Positions 17,381-26,565 of a DNA stretch of 64,000 bases are shown piece by piece. Under the pieces are notes generated by a model that was not told the origin of the DNA, did not search any database, and was given only the letters and a program-made list of their open reading frames with translations. Numbering within the stretch: the first letter of the stretch is position 1; each line of letters opens with the position of its first letter. This DNA comes from Gaetbulibacter_B jejuensis (GTDB taxonomy: Bacteria > Bacteroidota > Bacteroidia > Flavobacteriales > Flavobacteriaceae), in contig NZ_BAAAGF010000001.1 in the NCBI RefSeq assembly GCF_039524015.1, positions 930,001 to 994,000 on the forward strand, read 5' to 3'. The position numbers were made by a program, and so were the translations under genes.

Positions 17381-17388
17381 CAAATATA
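17381..17388 (-). promoter_or_regulatory. -7 promoter element for the hydrolase-engB operon
   Basis: On the minus strand the bases read TATATTTG, matching TAnnTTTG exactly, about 26 nt from the hydrolase ATG. No clear TTG is seen at the -33 distance. Confidence 0.45.
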
Positions 17389-17426
17389 GTTATTTCATTG
17401 ATAAATACTCCCTTTTTTACCCCTTA

Positions 17427-17457
17427 GTGAAAAATTGTTTTTCATAGAGTTTTTCAC
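17427..17457. repeat. Inverted repeat between the hydrolase operon and mraZ
   Basis: GTGAAAAA at 17427-17434 is repeated inverted as TTTTTCAC at 17450-17457. A smaller nested hairpin, GAAAAA-TTG-TTTTTC, occupies 17429-17443. It may be a terminator-like element or a protein-binding site in the 286-nt gap between divergent genes. Confidence 0.35.
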
Positions 17458-17560
17458 AATCTAATCAATGGGTCTTCATAAAAAAATAAACCTCTGATTT
17501 TTAAATAACTACAACCTTTTTTAGCGCTTAATTGTTGTTAAAATAAAAAAATTATTAACA

Positions 17561-17590
17561 AAAGTGGTATAAAGTGGTAAAATGTGGTAA
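17561..17590 (+). promoter_or_regulatory. MraZ operator: three 10-bp direct repeats
   Basis: Three consecutive units read AAAGTGGTAT, AAAGTGGTAA and AATGTGGTAA with an exact 10-bp period. MraZ proteins are known to bind tandem GTGG-type repeats spaced by one helical turn upstream of their own gene. The array lies just upstream of the -7 element at 17600-17607, so binding would block polymerase and repress the whole dcw cluster. Confidence 0.85.
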
Positions 17591-17599
17591 TATTTTCAA

Positions 17600-17607
17600 T
17601 ATATTTG
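17600..17607 (+). promoter_or_regulatory. -7 element of the dcw cluster promoter
   Basis: TATATTTG matches the Bacteroidota -7 consensus TAnnTTTG exactly. It lies 33 nt before the TTG start of mraZ and 9 nt after the MraZ repeats, which occupy the -33 region where no TTG is present. Confidence 0.7.
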
Positions 17608-17640
17608 AATTGAATTCGTTAGAAGTATAAAATAATCATT

Positions 17641-18111
17641 TTGAACACTTTAATAGGATCATACGAGTGCAAAGTAGACGCCAAAGGAAGGCTAATGCTT
17701 CCTGCTGCCCTAAAAAAGCAGTTGTCTCCTGTGCTACAAAATGGTTTTGTGTTAAAGCGAGCGGTTTTTCAGCCTTGTTTGGAGTTGTATCCAATGAGTG
17801 AGTGGGAGTTGTTGATGCAAAAAGTGAATAAACTCAATAGGTTCAAGAAAAAGAATAATGATTTTATACGACGCTTTACGGCAGGAGTTAAAATGGTTGA
17901 GGTAGATGCTACTGGTCGACTTTTAATCCCGAAAGATTTGATTGCTTTCTCTGGAATTAGCAAGGAGATTGTGGTGTCTTCGGCAATACATATCATTGAG
18001 ATTTGGGATAAAGACAAGTATGAGCAAGCTATTGATGATGCTGCTTTAGATTTTGCTGACTTAGCTGAAGAAGTAATGGGACAAGACGATGATGACAATG
18101 GAATATCATAA
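17641..18111 (+). CDS. mraZ: Transcriptional regulator MraZ
   Basis: This 156-residue protein is MraZ, the ring-forming DNA-binding repressor of the division/cell-wall cluster. It has two AbrB-like SpoVT halves with the paired signature Asp-x-x-Gly-Arg-Leu: VDAKGRLMLP near residues 13-22 and VDATGRLLIP near 84-93. The start is a TTG; the protein then begins NTLIGSYECKVDAKGR, the standard N-terminus, and no ATG or GTG lies nearby in frame. Its predicted operator of three repeats is at 17561-17590, indicating autoregulation. The end overlaps the rsmH start by 23 nt. Confidence 0.95.
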   Translation: MNTLIGSYECKVDAKGRLMLPAALKKQLSPVLQNGFVLKRAVFQPCLELYPMSEWELLMQKVNKLNRFKKKNNDFIRRFTAGVKMVEVDATGRLLIPKDLIAFSGISKEIVVSSAIHIIEIWDKDKYEQAIDDAALDFADLAEEVMGQDDDDNGIS

Positions 18112-18994
18112 TCCGGTTTTACTTAATGAGACAGTTGAAGGTTTAGATATTAAACCTGATGGTGTTTATGTGGATGTCACTTTTGGTGGTGGTGGTCACA
18201 GTAAGGCAATTTTAAAGCAATTGGGTCCTGATGGAAAATTGTTTGCTTTTGATCAAGATCAGGATGCATTGTCTAATGCTTTAGAGGATGAGCGTTTTAC
18301 ACTAATAAATGAAAATTTCAGATTCATAAAACGTTTTTTGAGATTTTATGGTGTAAAGCAAGTAGATGGGATTTTGGCAGATTTTGGTGTGTCTTCACAT
18401 CAATTTGATGTTGCTGAAAGAGGGTTTTCAACTCGTTTTGAGTCGGAATTAGATATGCGAATGAATCAAAATAGTCATTTGTCGGCTTACAATGTGATAA
18501 ATGATTATGAAGAGGAGCAATTGCGTCAAGTTTTTTATCAGTATGGAGAATTGCGTCAAGCTCCAGCAATGGCAAGAGTAATTGTTGAAGAGCGTTCAAA
18601 AGCTGAGATAAAAACTAGTGAACAATTAAAGTTAGTGTTAAAACGATTTTTGCAACCTAAAAGAGAAAATAAAATACTAGCTCAAATTTATCAGGCAATT
18701 CGAATTGAGGTGAATCAAGAAATTGAGGTGTTAAAAGAACTGTTGTTGCAAACACCTGAGCTCCTAAAAAAAGGAGGTCGTTTAAGTTTTATTTCTTATC
18801 ACTCGTTAGAAGATAGGTTGGTAAAACGATTTATAAGAAATGGCTTGTTTGAAGGTGAGCCAGAACGAGATGTATTTGGAAATTTTGAAGTGCCTTTAAA
18901 AAAAGTAGGAAATCTTATTGTGCCAACACAAGAAGAAATAAAAATTAATAATAGAGCAAGAAGCGCAAAATTAAGAATTGCAGAAAAACTATGA
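18089..18994 (+). CDS. rsmH: 16S rRNA (cytosine-1402-N4)-methyltransferase RsmH
   Basis: This 301-residue protein is the SAM-dependent enzyme that methylates C1402 of 16S rRNA. The SAM loop GGGGH is at 33-37, then FAFDQDQDAL, then GILADFGVSSHQFD, and the late SYHSLEDRLVKRF. Three in-frame ATGs (18089, 18092 and 18098) lie inside the end of mraZ; any could start the protein, and EYHNPVLLNE is the conserved beginning. The stop overlaps ftsL by 4 nt. It is the second gene of the dcw cluster, as in most bacteria. Confidence 0.95.
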   Translation: MMTMEYHNPVLLNETVEGLDIKPDGVYVDVTFGGGGHSKAILKQLGPDGKLFAFDQDQDALSNALEDERFTLINENFRFIKRFLRFYGVKQVDGILADFGVSSHQFDVAERGFSTRFESELDMRMNQNSHLSAYNVINDYEEEQLRQVFYQYGELRQAPAMARVIVEERSKAEIKTSEQLKLVLKRFLQPKRENKILAQIYQAIRIEVNQEIEVLKELLLQTPELLKKGGRLSFISYHSLEDRLVKRFIRNGLFEGEPERDVFGNFEVPLKKVGNLIVPTQEEIKINNRARSAKLRIAEKL

Positions 18995-19308
18995 AGAAAG
19001 GTATTTATGGTATTCTGAAAGGTAAATTTTTAATAAGTGATGACTCTTTTAAAAACTGGAGAGTTATCATTTTTATTTCTGCCTTGGCTATAATAATGAT
19101 AGCGAGTTCGCATAGTGCAGATAAAAAAGTACATGAAATAGCGAAACTTAATAATGAAGTCAAAGAATTGCGTTCAGCATTTGTTGATGGACGCTCAAGA
19201 TTGATGAGGCTTAAAATGGAATCGTCAATTGTAACAAAAATGGCAGAAAAAGGTATTGTGCCTTCATTAATTCCGCCAAAAAAAATAAAAGTAAAAGCTC
19301 AGGAATAA
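18991..19308 (+). CDS. ftsL: FtsL-like cell division protein
   Basis: This 105-residue bitopic membrane protein has a cytoplasmic N-terminus of about 24 residues and one membrane helix (about 25-42). A periplasmic coiled-coil-like segment, KLNNEVKELRSAF, follows. Sequence conservation of FtsL is low, so the call rests on topology, length and position between rsmH and ftsI, overlapping rsmH by 4 nt. FtsL scaffolds FtsI/FtsW at the septum. Confidence 0.85.
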   Translation: MKKGIYGILKGKFLISDDSFKNWRVIIFISALAIIMIASSHSADKKVHEIAKLNNEVKELRSAFVDGRSRLMRLKMESSIVTKMAEKGIVPSLIPPKKIKVKAQE

Positions 19309-19311
19309 CTA

Positions 19312-21324
19312 GTGGCAGTAACTGAAAAAGACATATTAAACAAGTTGTACTTTGTTGCAGGATGCATGTTTGTGTTTATCTTTCTTGTGGTTTACAAGTT
19401 AGTGGATATTCAGTTTATTCAAGGTGATAAATACAGAGATCTTGGAGTAAAACGTGCTGTTGAAAATGTTGAGATTCCTGCTAACAGAGGTAATGTGTAT
19501 TCGGCTGACGGAAGTCTTTTGGCGACATCTATTCCTAAGTATGATATTCGTTTAGATGCTGTACAGCCTCAAAACAAAACCTTTCAAGAATATATAAAAC
19601 CGCTTTGCGATTCGCTGGCAAAATTCACAGGAAAACCAGCTTCTTACCATCAACAAAGAATTAGAAAAGCGAGAGCAAATAAAAACAGATATTATTTAAT
19701 AGCGAGAGATATTGGATATTCTGATTATTTAAGAGTTAGAAATTTTCCTTTGTTAGAACTTGGTGCTATAAAAGGTGGTTTAATAGTTGAGCAGAATACG
19801 AAGCGAGAGCACCCAATGGGTGGAATTGCGCATCGTTCTATTGGTTATGAGCGTGTAGATGAAGATGGAAATGTTACAAGAGCAGGAATTGATGGTGCTT
19901 ATGGTGAGGAGTACTTAAAAGGTACTAATGGTCATAGGTTAAAGCAAAAGATAGGTAATGGTCAATGGAAACCAATAACTGATTACAACCAAACAGAGCC
20001 TAAAGATGGGTATGATGTGTATACAACTATTGATGTTAATATTCAAGATATTGCTCATCATGCGTTGTTGGAACAGCTAGAAAAATATAAAGCTGACCAT
20101 GGTTGTGTTGTGGTGATGGAAACCCAAACAGGAGAGGTAAAGGCTATTGCTAATTTAGGAAGAAACTCTGAAGGGAATTATTACGAAAGAAGAAATTACG
20201 CAGTTTGGGAGTCGCATGAACCAGGTTCAACATTCAAGCTAATGGCGCTTACTGCTGCTTTAGAAGATAAGGTAATAGACACAAGTGATGTTGTGGATAC
20301 TAAAAACGGAATCTTGAGTTTTTATGGTAAAAAAGTTCGTGATTCTAAACGTGGAGGTTATGGTAAAATCTCTATAGGGAAAGCTTTTGAAGTGTCTTCA
20401 AACACAGGAATAGTTTCTGCAATCGATCAGCATTATAGAAGCAACCCAAAAAAGTTTGTTGAGCGTTTGTATCAAATGAATTTAAATCAAAAGTTGGATT
20501 TGCCAATTTTAGGTGAAGGAGAGCCAATTATTCCACATCCTGATAATAAGAAAAGATGGAGTGGTATTGCATTACAGTGGATGGCTTATGGTTATGGAGT
20601 ATCATTTACGCCTCTTCAAACGCTAACATTTTATAATGCTATAGCCAATAATGGTGAAATGGTGAAGCCTCAGTTTTTAAAAGAGGTAAAAGAGTTTGAT
20701 GAAACGATCGTCCCATTTAAAAAAGAAATCATAAACCCAAGAATTTGTTCTCAGGAAACGGTTTCTAAAGTAAAGCAATTGCTTAAAAATGTAGTCGATA
20801 AAGAACACGGTACAGGTCATAAGTTGTACTCGCCTAATTTCTCAATGGCTGGTAAAACTGGTACGTGTCAAAAAGACTATGCAAATAAAGATAAGCTCAA
20901 TTATATATCTTCTTTTGCAGGTTTTTTTCCTGCTGAAAATCCAAAGTATTCGTGTATAGTTGTTATTCATGAGCCTGATAAAAGTGTTGGGTATTATGGA
21001 GCAGATGTGTCAGGTCCAGTGTTTAAAAAAATAGCTCAAAAAATACATACAGATACGCCTTTAGTTGATGAAGTGGAAACTTTAGAATTAGTGGATACTA
21101 AAACTAAAAGTGATTTTGATACTTACTTTGAGCTAGCTCAAAAATACAAAACTATTATGCCTGATGTTGTTGGAATGTCTGCTATGGACGCATTGGCATT
21201 ATTAGAGAATATGGATGTAGAAGTGAAAGTGAAACTTAATGGTAGTGGAATTGTAAAAAAACAGTCGGTAGACAAGAGTATAAAACTTAAAAAGAACCAA
21301 GTAATTGTTTTAGAAGCATCGTGA
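19312..21324 (+). CDS. ftsI: Penicillin-binding protein FtsI (PBP3-like transpeptidase) with PASTA domain
   Basis: This 670-residue class B penicillin-binding protein crosslinks septal peptidoglycan. It has one N-terminal membrane helix (about 13-32), a dimerisation domain (about 50-210), and a transpeptidase domain with the three active-site motifs: S306-T-F-K309, S362-S-N364 and K515-T-G517. A C-terminal PASTA domain (about 610-670) starts at MPDVVGMSAMDALALLE; PASTA is absent from E. coli FtsI but usual in Bacteroidota. The start is GTG, three nt after the ftsL stop. The stop overlaps murE by 4 nt. Confidence 0.93.
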   Translation: MAVTEKDILNKLYFVAGCMFVFIFLVVYKLVDIQFIQGDKYRDLGVKRAVENVEIPANRGNVYSADGSLLATSIPKYDIRLDAVQPQNKTFQEYIKPLCDSLAKFTGKPASYHQQRIRKARANKNRYYLIARDIGYSDYLRVRNFPLLELGAIKGGLIVEQNTKREHPMGGIAHRSIGYERVDEDGNVTRAGIDGAYGEEYLKGTNGHRLKQKIGNGQWKPITDYNQTEPKDGYDVYTTIDVNIQDIAHHALLEQLEKYKADHGCVVVMETQTGEVKAIANLGRNSEGNYYERRNYAVWESHEPGSTFKLMALTAALEDKVIDTSDVVDTKNGILSFYGKKVRDSKRGGYGKISIGKAFEVSSNTGIVSAIDQHYRSNPKKFVERLYQMNLNQKLDLPILGEGEPIIPHPDNKKRWSGIALQWMAYGYGVSFTPLQTLTFYNAIANNGEMVKPQFLKEVKEFDETIVPFKKEIINPRICSQETVSKVKQLLKNVVDKEHGTGHKLYSPNFSMAGKTGTCQKDYANKDKLNYISSFAGFFPAENPKYSCIVVIHEPDKSVGYYGADVSGPVFKKIAQKIHTDTPLVDEVETLELVDTKTKSDFDTYFELAQKYKTIMPDVVGMSAMDALALLENMDVEVKVKLNGSGIVKKQSVDKSIKLKKNQVIVLEAS

Positions 21325-22784
21325 TAGCGTTAAAAGACATATTGTATAAAGTAACCATCAATGCAGTTGTAGGTAGTACAGGTGTGCAGGTGAATGCTAT
21401 TGAGTTTGATTCACGCCAAATCAAAACCAACGACGTGTTTGTGGCAATTAGAGGTTCGGTTGTTGATGGTCATAATTTTATTGAAAAAGCAATAGAACTA
21501 GGAGCTAGAGCTGTAGTATGTGAAGCGCTTCCTGAGCAGTTGCAAAACGGAATCACTTACATAGAAGTTGATAGTGCTAGTAAAGCATTGGTGTTTATGG
21601 CTGCTAACTATTACGGTAATCCATCAGGAAATTTAAAGCTTGTTGGAGTGACAGGAACTAATGGAAAAACAACGGTTTCTACATTGCTGTATCAGTTGTT
21701 TAAAAAGGCTGGTTTTAAAGTTGGTTTATTGTCAACAGTAAAGATAATGGTTGGTGATAAAGAGTTTAAAGCTACACATACAACACCTGATTCTCTTACA
21801 ATAAACAAGTATTTAAGTGAAATGAATGATGAAGGTGTGGAGTTTTGCTTTATGGAAGTGAGTTCGCATGGTATTCATCAAAATAGAACAGAAGGATTGG
21901 TTTTTGAAGGTGGTATTTTTACAAACCTTTCTCATGATCATCTAGATTATCATAACACATTTGCTGAATATAGAGATGTGAAAAAACAGTTTTTTGATCA
22001 GTTGCCAGCTAAGTCTTTTGCATTGGTAAATGTCGATGATAAAAATGGTTTGGTGATGCTTCAAAATACAAAAGCAAGAAAAATCACCTATGCATTAAAG
22101 TCGTATGCTGATTATAAAGCTCAAATTTTAGAAAATCAATTTAGCGGATTGCTTTTAAAACTTAATGATAATGAGGTTTGGACACGATTGATTGGAAGTT
22201 TTAATGCTTATAACATTTTAGCAATTTATGCTACAGCTGAATTATTAGGACTTGAAAAAGTTGAGAATTTAAAACTCATTAGCGAATTAGAAAGTGTGAG
22301 TGGTCGTTTTCAGTATTTGGTGTCTGATGAAAAAATCACTGCCATTGTAGATTATGCTCATACACCTGATGCATTAAAAAACGTGTTGGAAACCATTAAT
22401 AATATCAGAACAAAAAATGAAGAACTCATAACGGTTGTTGGTTGTGGTGGTGACAGAGATAAGACTAAGCGACCAAAAATGGGACACATAGCGTCTGCAT
22501 TGAGCACTAAAGTAATTTTTACTAGTGATAATCCACGAAGTGAAGTTCCTGAGATAATTATTGAAGATATAGAAAAAGGGGTTGAACCTCAAAATTATAA
22601 AAAAACACTATCGATAGTTGATAGAAAACAAGCCATAAAAACAGCTTGTCAAATGGCGCAACCAAATGACATTATTCTTATAGCAGGAAAAGGTCATGAA
22701 ACCTATCAAGAAATTAAAGGCGAACGCTTTGATTTTGACGATTATAAAATAGTACAGGAATTTTTAAAGCAATTACAAAAATAA
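21321..22784 (+). CDS. murE: UDP-MurNAc-tripeptide ligase MurE (meso-diaminopimelate adding)
   Basis: This 487-residue Mur ligase uses ATP to add the third amino acid of the stem peptide. The ATP loop GVTGTNGKTT is near residues 109-118. The C-terminal motif D403-N-P-R406 is diagnostic of meso-diaminopimelate rather than lysine addition, so the cell wall is A1-gamma type. HETYQEI near the end is also typical. The start is GTG, overlapping the ftsI stop (GTGA). The gene sits in normal dcw order before mraY. Confidence 0.95.
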   Translation: MIALKDILYKVTINAVVGSTGVQVNAIEFDSRQIKTNDVFVAIRGSVVDGHNFIEKAIELGARAVVCEALPEQLQNGITYIEVDSASKALVFMAANYYGNPSGNLKLVGVTGTNGKTTVSTLLYQLFKKAGFKVGLLSTVKIMVGDKEFKATHTTPDSLTINKYLSEMNDEGVEFCFMEVSSHGIHQNRTEGLVFEGGIFTNLSHDHLDYHNTFAEYRDVKKQFFDQLPAKSFALVNVDDKNGLVMLQNTKARKITYALKSYADYKAQILENQFSGLLLKLNDNEVWTRLIGSFNAYNILAIYATAELLGLEKVENLKLISELESVSGRFQYLVSDEKITAIVDYAHTPDALKNVLETINNIRTKNEELITVVGCGGDRDKTKRPKMGHIASALSTKVIFTSDNPRSEVPEIIIEDIEKGVEPQNYKKTLSIVDRKQAIKTACQMAQPNDIILIAGKGHETYQEIKGERFDFDDYKIVQEFLKQLQK

Positions 22785-22785
22785 G

Positions 22786-24027
22786 ATGTTGTATTACCTA
22801 TTTGAATATTTAGAAAAACAGTTCCAGTTTCCTGGTGCATCGCTTTTTGGGTACTTAACCTTTAGAGCTGCTATTGCTATTATTCTGTCGCTGTTAATTT
22901 CTACTATTTATGGTAAACGTATTATAAGATTCCTTCAAAAAAAGCAAGTTGGAGAAACTATTAGAGATTTAGGTTTAGAAGGTCAAGTGGAAAAAGCTGG
23001 TACACCAACAATGGGTGGAATCATCATTATTCTAGCAACATTAATTCCTGTGTTGTTATTGGCAAAATTGGAAAACATTTACATCATTTTGCTTGTTATT
23101 ACTACACTTTGGATGGGAACTATTGGGTTTATTGATGATTATATCAAAAAATTCAAAAATGATAAAGAAGGATTAAAAGGAAAGTTTAAAGTTTTAGGTC
23201 AAGTAGGCTTAGGAATTATAGTTGGAGCAACACTTTTCTTTAGTGATGATGTAACTATAAAAGAAAAATTACCAGAAGAACAGCAAAAAGTAATGCTTGC
23301 TGAAAACCCAAATTTACCTCCAGCAAAGTTATTTGATGTTGAAGAAAAGTCTACAAAAACCACCATTCCTTTTGTGAAAGGAAATGAGTTTGATTATTCC
23401 GATTTGATTACATGGATTAATCCAAACCTAAATAAGTATGCTTGGGTCATTTTCATATTGGTGAGCATTTTTATTATTACAGCAGTTTCCAATGGAGCAA
23501 ACCTAACCGACGGTATTGATGGTTTAGCAGCTGGTACATCTGCAATAATTGTGCTTACTCTAGGAATTTTTGCTTGGGTTTCGGGTAATATCATTTTTTC
23601 CGATTACCTCAATATTATGTATATCCCAAGAGTTGAAGAAATCACTATTTACATCGCTGCTTTTGTAGGAGCATTAATTGGTTTCTTATGGTATAATACC
23701 TATCCAGCTCAAGTATTTATGGGAGATACAGGCAGTTTAACTATTGGTGGAATTATAGCTGTAATTGCTATTGCTGTTAGAAAAGAATGGTTGATTCCTG
23801 TGTTGTGCGGAATCTTTTTAGCTGAAAACCTTTCGGTAGTTATGCAAGTCAGCTATTTCAAGTATACAAAGAAAAAATATGGTGAAGGACGACGCATTTT
23901 TAAGATGTCGCCATTGCATCATCATTATCAAAAATCAGGATATCACGAAAGTAAAATAGTTACAAGATTTTGGATTGTTGGCATTTTGTTGGCAATCATA
24001 TCAATAGTGACATTGAAGATAAGATAA
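22786..24027 (+). CDS. mraY: Phospho-N-acetylmuramoyl-pentapeptide transferase MraY
   Basis: This 413-residue polytopic enzyme makes lipid I from UDP-MurNAc-pentapeptide and undecaprenyl phosphate. Conserved blocks are GTPTMGGI near residue 66, the catalytic NLTDGIDGLAAGTS from residue 239, and FMGDTGSL. SPLHHHYQKSGYHE marks the MraY-type histidine loop. It is about 50 residues longer than E. coli MraY because of a charged insert (about 150-200, rich in Glu/Lys), a usual feature of Bacteroidota. murD begins directly at the next base after its stop. Confidence 0.95.
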   Translation: MLYYLFEYLEKQFQFPGASLFGYLTFRAAIAIILSLLISTIYGKRIIRFLQKKQVGETIRDLGLEGQVEKAGTPTMGGIIIILATLIPVLLLAKLENIYIILLVITTLWMGTIGFIDDYIKKFKNDKEGLKGKFKVLGQVGLGIIVGATLFFSDDVTIKEKLPEEQQKVMLAENPNLPPAKLFDVEEKSTKTTIPFVKGNEFDYSDLITWINPNLNKYAWVIFILVSIFIITAVSNGANLTDGIDGLAAGTSAIIVLTLGIFAWVSGNIIFSDYLNIMYIPRVEEITIYIAAFVGALIGFLWYNTYPAQVFMGDTGSLTIGGIIAVIAIAVRKEWLIPVLCGIFLAENLSVVMQVSYFKYTKKKYGEGRRIFKMSPLHHHYQKSGYHESKIVTRFWIVGILLAIISIVTLKIR

Positions 24028-25359
24028 ATGAAACGGTTAGTGATTCTTGGAGGAGGAGAAAGTGGAGTTGGAACTGCGCTTTTAGGGAAAGAAAAAGGAT
24101 ATGAAGTTTTTGTTTCCGATAAGGGAAAAATAAAAGAAAAATATAAAGAGGTTCTTATACATAATGAGATTGAATGGGAAGATGAAAAGCACACAGAAAG
24201 TAAAATTCTGAATGCTGATGTAGTAATGAAAAGTCCTGGGATTCCTGAAAAAGTAGCTTTAGTAAAACAAATTAGAGCTCAAGGAATTCAGGTGGTTTCT
24301 GAAATTGAATTTGCTTCAAAATTCACCAATGCAACTATTGTAGGAATAACTGGTAGCAACGGTAAAACTACAACAGCTAGTTTAACACATCATATTTTAA
24401 AACAAGAATTGGATGTTGGATTAGCAGGAAATATAGGAGACAGTTTTGCGAAGCAAATATTAGAAAAGGACTATAAAAACTATGTGTTAGAGATAAGCAG
24501 CTTTCAGTTGGATGATATTGTGAGTTTTAAACCAAACATTGCAGTTATCACTAACATCACACCAGATCATTTAGATAGATATGAGTATCAGTTTGAAAAT
24601 TATATCGCTTCAAAATTTCGCATTGCAATGAATCAAACTAAAGACGATTATTTGATTTATGATGCAGATGATGAAGTCATCACAAACTGGCTAGCAAAGC
24701 ATCCTGTTCAATCCAAAATGTTACCATTTTCTTTAACTAAACCTATTGAAAATGGAGCCTATTTAGAAAACGAGACAATAAAAATAACAATTGATAACGA
24801 CCAAATAATTATGCCGACAGCAAATTTAGCATTAGAAGGAAAACATAACGTAAAAAATGCAATGGCTGCTTCAACAGTAGCACATTTGCTAAAAATTAGA
24901 AAACAGACAATAAGAGAGAGTTTAGAGAACTTTCAAGGTGTAGAGCATCGATTGGAGAGTGTACTTAAAATTAATAAAGTACAGTACATTAACGACTCCA
25001 AAGCAACAAATGTAAATGCTACTTATTTTGCTTTAGAAAGTATGGATGCACCAACCATTTGGATAGTTGGAGGAGAAGATAAAGGCAATAACTATGAGGA
25101 GTTATATCCATTTGTAAACGAAAAAGTAAAAGCAATCATTTGTCTTGGTGTTGATAATGAAAAGCTATTGAAAAACTTTAGTTCAATGGTTGATGTTATC
25201 GTAGAAACTCAATACATGAGCGAAGCTGTAAAAATTGCTTACAAGATAGCTAAAGCAGGAGATAATGTGTTGTTGTCACCAGCTTGTGCAAGCTTTGATT
25301 TGTTTGAAAACTATGAAGACAGAGGTCGTCAATTTAAAGAAGCTGTAAGAAGTTTATAA
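24028..25359 (+). CDS. murD: UDP-MurNAc-L-alanine:D-glutamate ligase MurD
   Basis: This 443-residue Mur ligase adds D-glutamate to UDP-MurNAc-L-Ala. The N-terminal nucleotide-binding GGGESGVG is at about 8-15, the ATP loop GITGSNGKTTTA near 108-119, and the central-domain SSFQLDD. INDSKATNVNAT and the C-terminal SPACASFDLFENYEDRG are MurD hallmarks. The length is normal. It directly follows mraY without a gap and precedes ftsW after 12 nt. Confidence 0.95.
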   Translation: MKRLVILGGGESGVGTALLGKEKGYEVFVSDKGKIKEKYKEVLIHNEIEWEDEKHTESKILNADVVMKSPGIPEKVALVKQIRAQGIQVVSEIEFASKFTNATIVGITGSNGKTTTASLTHHILKQELDVGLAGNIGDSFAKQILEKDYKNYVLEISSFQLDDIVSFKPNIAVITNITPDHLDRYEYQFENYIASKFRIAMNQTKDDYLIYDADDEVITNWLAKHPVQSKMLPFSLTKPIENGAYLENETIKITIDNDQIIMPTANLALEGKHNVKNAMAASTVAHLLKIRKQTIRESLENFQGVEHRLESVLKINKVQYINDSKATNVNATYFALESMDAPTIWIVGGEDKGNNYEELYPFVNEKVKAIICLGVDNEKLLKNFSSMVDVIVETQYMSEAVKIAYKIAKAGDNVLLSPACASFDLFENYEDRGRQFKEAVRSL

Positions 25360-25371
25360 AACTTAATACTA

Positions 25372-26565
25372 GTGCAAAAACTGTTTGATAACATAAAAGG
25401 AGATCGCTTAATTTGGGCAATAGCTGCATTGTTGGCTATATTCTCATTTCTGCCTGTGTATAGTGCTGCGAGTAATTTGGCATACATAGGAGGTAATGGT
25501 AACACCTTTACATTTTTTGTTAAGCATTTTATGCACTTGTTTTTAGGGTTTTCAATCATGTATGCTGTGCATAGAGTGCCTTATAGGTATTTCAGAGGTA
25601 TATCAATGATTATGTTGCCAATTGTATTGGTATTGCTTGTGGTGACGATGCTTCAAGGTACAACTATTGAGGGAGCAAACGCTAGTAGATGGATTCAAAT
25701 ACCAATTGTTGGGATGTCGTTTCAAACGTCCACTTTAGCCTCTGTAGTGCTTATGGTTTATGTGGCGAGATATCTTTCAAAAATTAAAGATAAAACAATA
25801 ACATTTAAAGAGTCAATTCTGCCATTATGGGTTCCTGTTTTCTTAGTGTTAATACTCATACTTCCTGCCAATTTTTCAACTACAGCTATCATATTTAGTA
25901 TGGTAATGATGTTGGCGTTTATTGGTGGTTATCCAGTAAAATATTTAGCGCTAATTATAGGTGCAGGAATTATAGGTTTAACCATGTTTATATTGGTTGC
26001 AAAGGCATTTCCAGGTGCAATGCCAAATAGGGTTGATACTTGGATGAGCAGGATTGAAAATTTTTCTAATGGAGTTGATACTGAAGAAGACTATCAAATA
26101 GAGCAGGCTAAAATAGCTATCGCGTCTGGAGGAATAAAAGGAGTCGGTCCAGGAAAAAGTATACAGAAAAACTTTTTACCACAATCGTCATCAGATTTCA
26201 TTTTCGCGATAATAATTGAAGAGTATGGATTGATTGGTGGTATGGTTTTATTGGTGGCTTACATGTGGCTGCTTTTTAGAATTGTAATTGCAGCGCAAAA
26301 AGCCGATACGGTTTTTGGTAAACTCTTGGTTTTAGGAGTAGGGTTGCCTATTGTTTTTCAAGCATTAATAAATATGGCAGTTGCTGTAGAGTTGTTTCCG
26401 GTTACAGGTCAAACATTGCCATTAATAAGTAGTGGAGGAACATCAATTTGGATGACCTGTTTAGCTATAGGGATTATACTTAGCGTAAGTGCAAAGAGAG
26501 AAGAAATTAAAGAACAAGAAAATATAGAAGATAATCCGCTCGAAATTTTGAGCGAAGCGATATAA
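25372..26565 (+). CDS. ftsW: Peptidoglycan polymerase / lipid II-dependent division protein FtsW
   Basis: This 397-residue SEDS-family membrane protein has about ten helices and the conserved late block of the SEDS glycosyltransferases: QSSSDFIFAIIIEEYG and LPLISSGGTSI. It polymerises septal glycan strands together with FtsI. The start is GTG (protein beginning with Met-Gln-Lys-Leu-Phe-Asp). Position between murD and murG supports FtsW rather than RodA. Its stop shares one base with the murG ATG. Confidence 0.94.
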   Translation: MQKLFDNIKGDRLIWAIAALLAIFSFLPVYSAASNLAYIGGNGNTFTFFVKHFMHLFLGFSIMYAVHRVPYRYFRGISMIMLPIVLVLLVVTMLQGTTIEGANASRWIQIPIVGMSFQTSTLASVVLMVYVARYLSKIKDKTITFKESILPLWVPVFLVLILILPANFSTTAIIFSMVMMLAFIGGYPVKYLALIIGAGIIGLTMFILVAKAFPGAMPNRVDTWMSRIENFSNGVDTEEDYQIEQAKIAIASGGIKGVGPGKSIQKNFLPQSSSDFIFAIIIEEYGLIGGMVLLVAYMWLLFRIVIAAQKADTVFGKLLVLGVGLPIVFQALINMAVAVELFPVTGQTLPLISSGGTSIWMTCLAIGIILSVSAKREEIKEQENIEDNPLEILSEAI

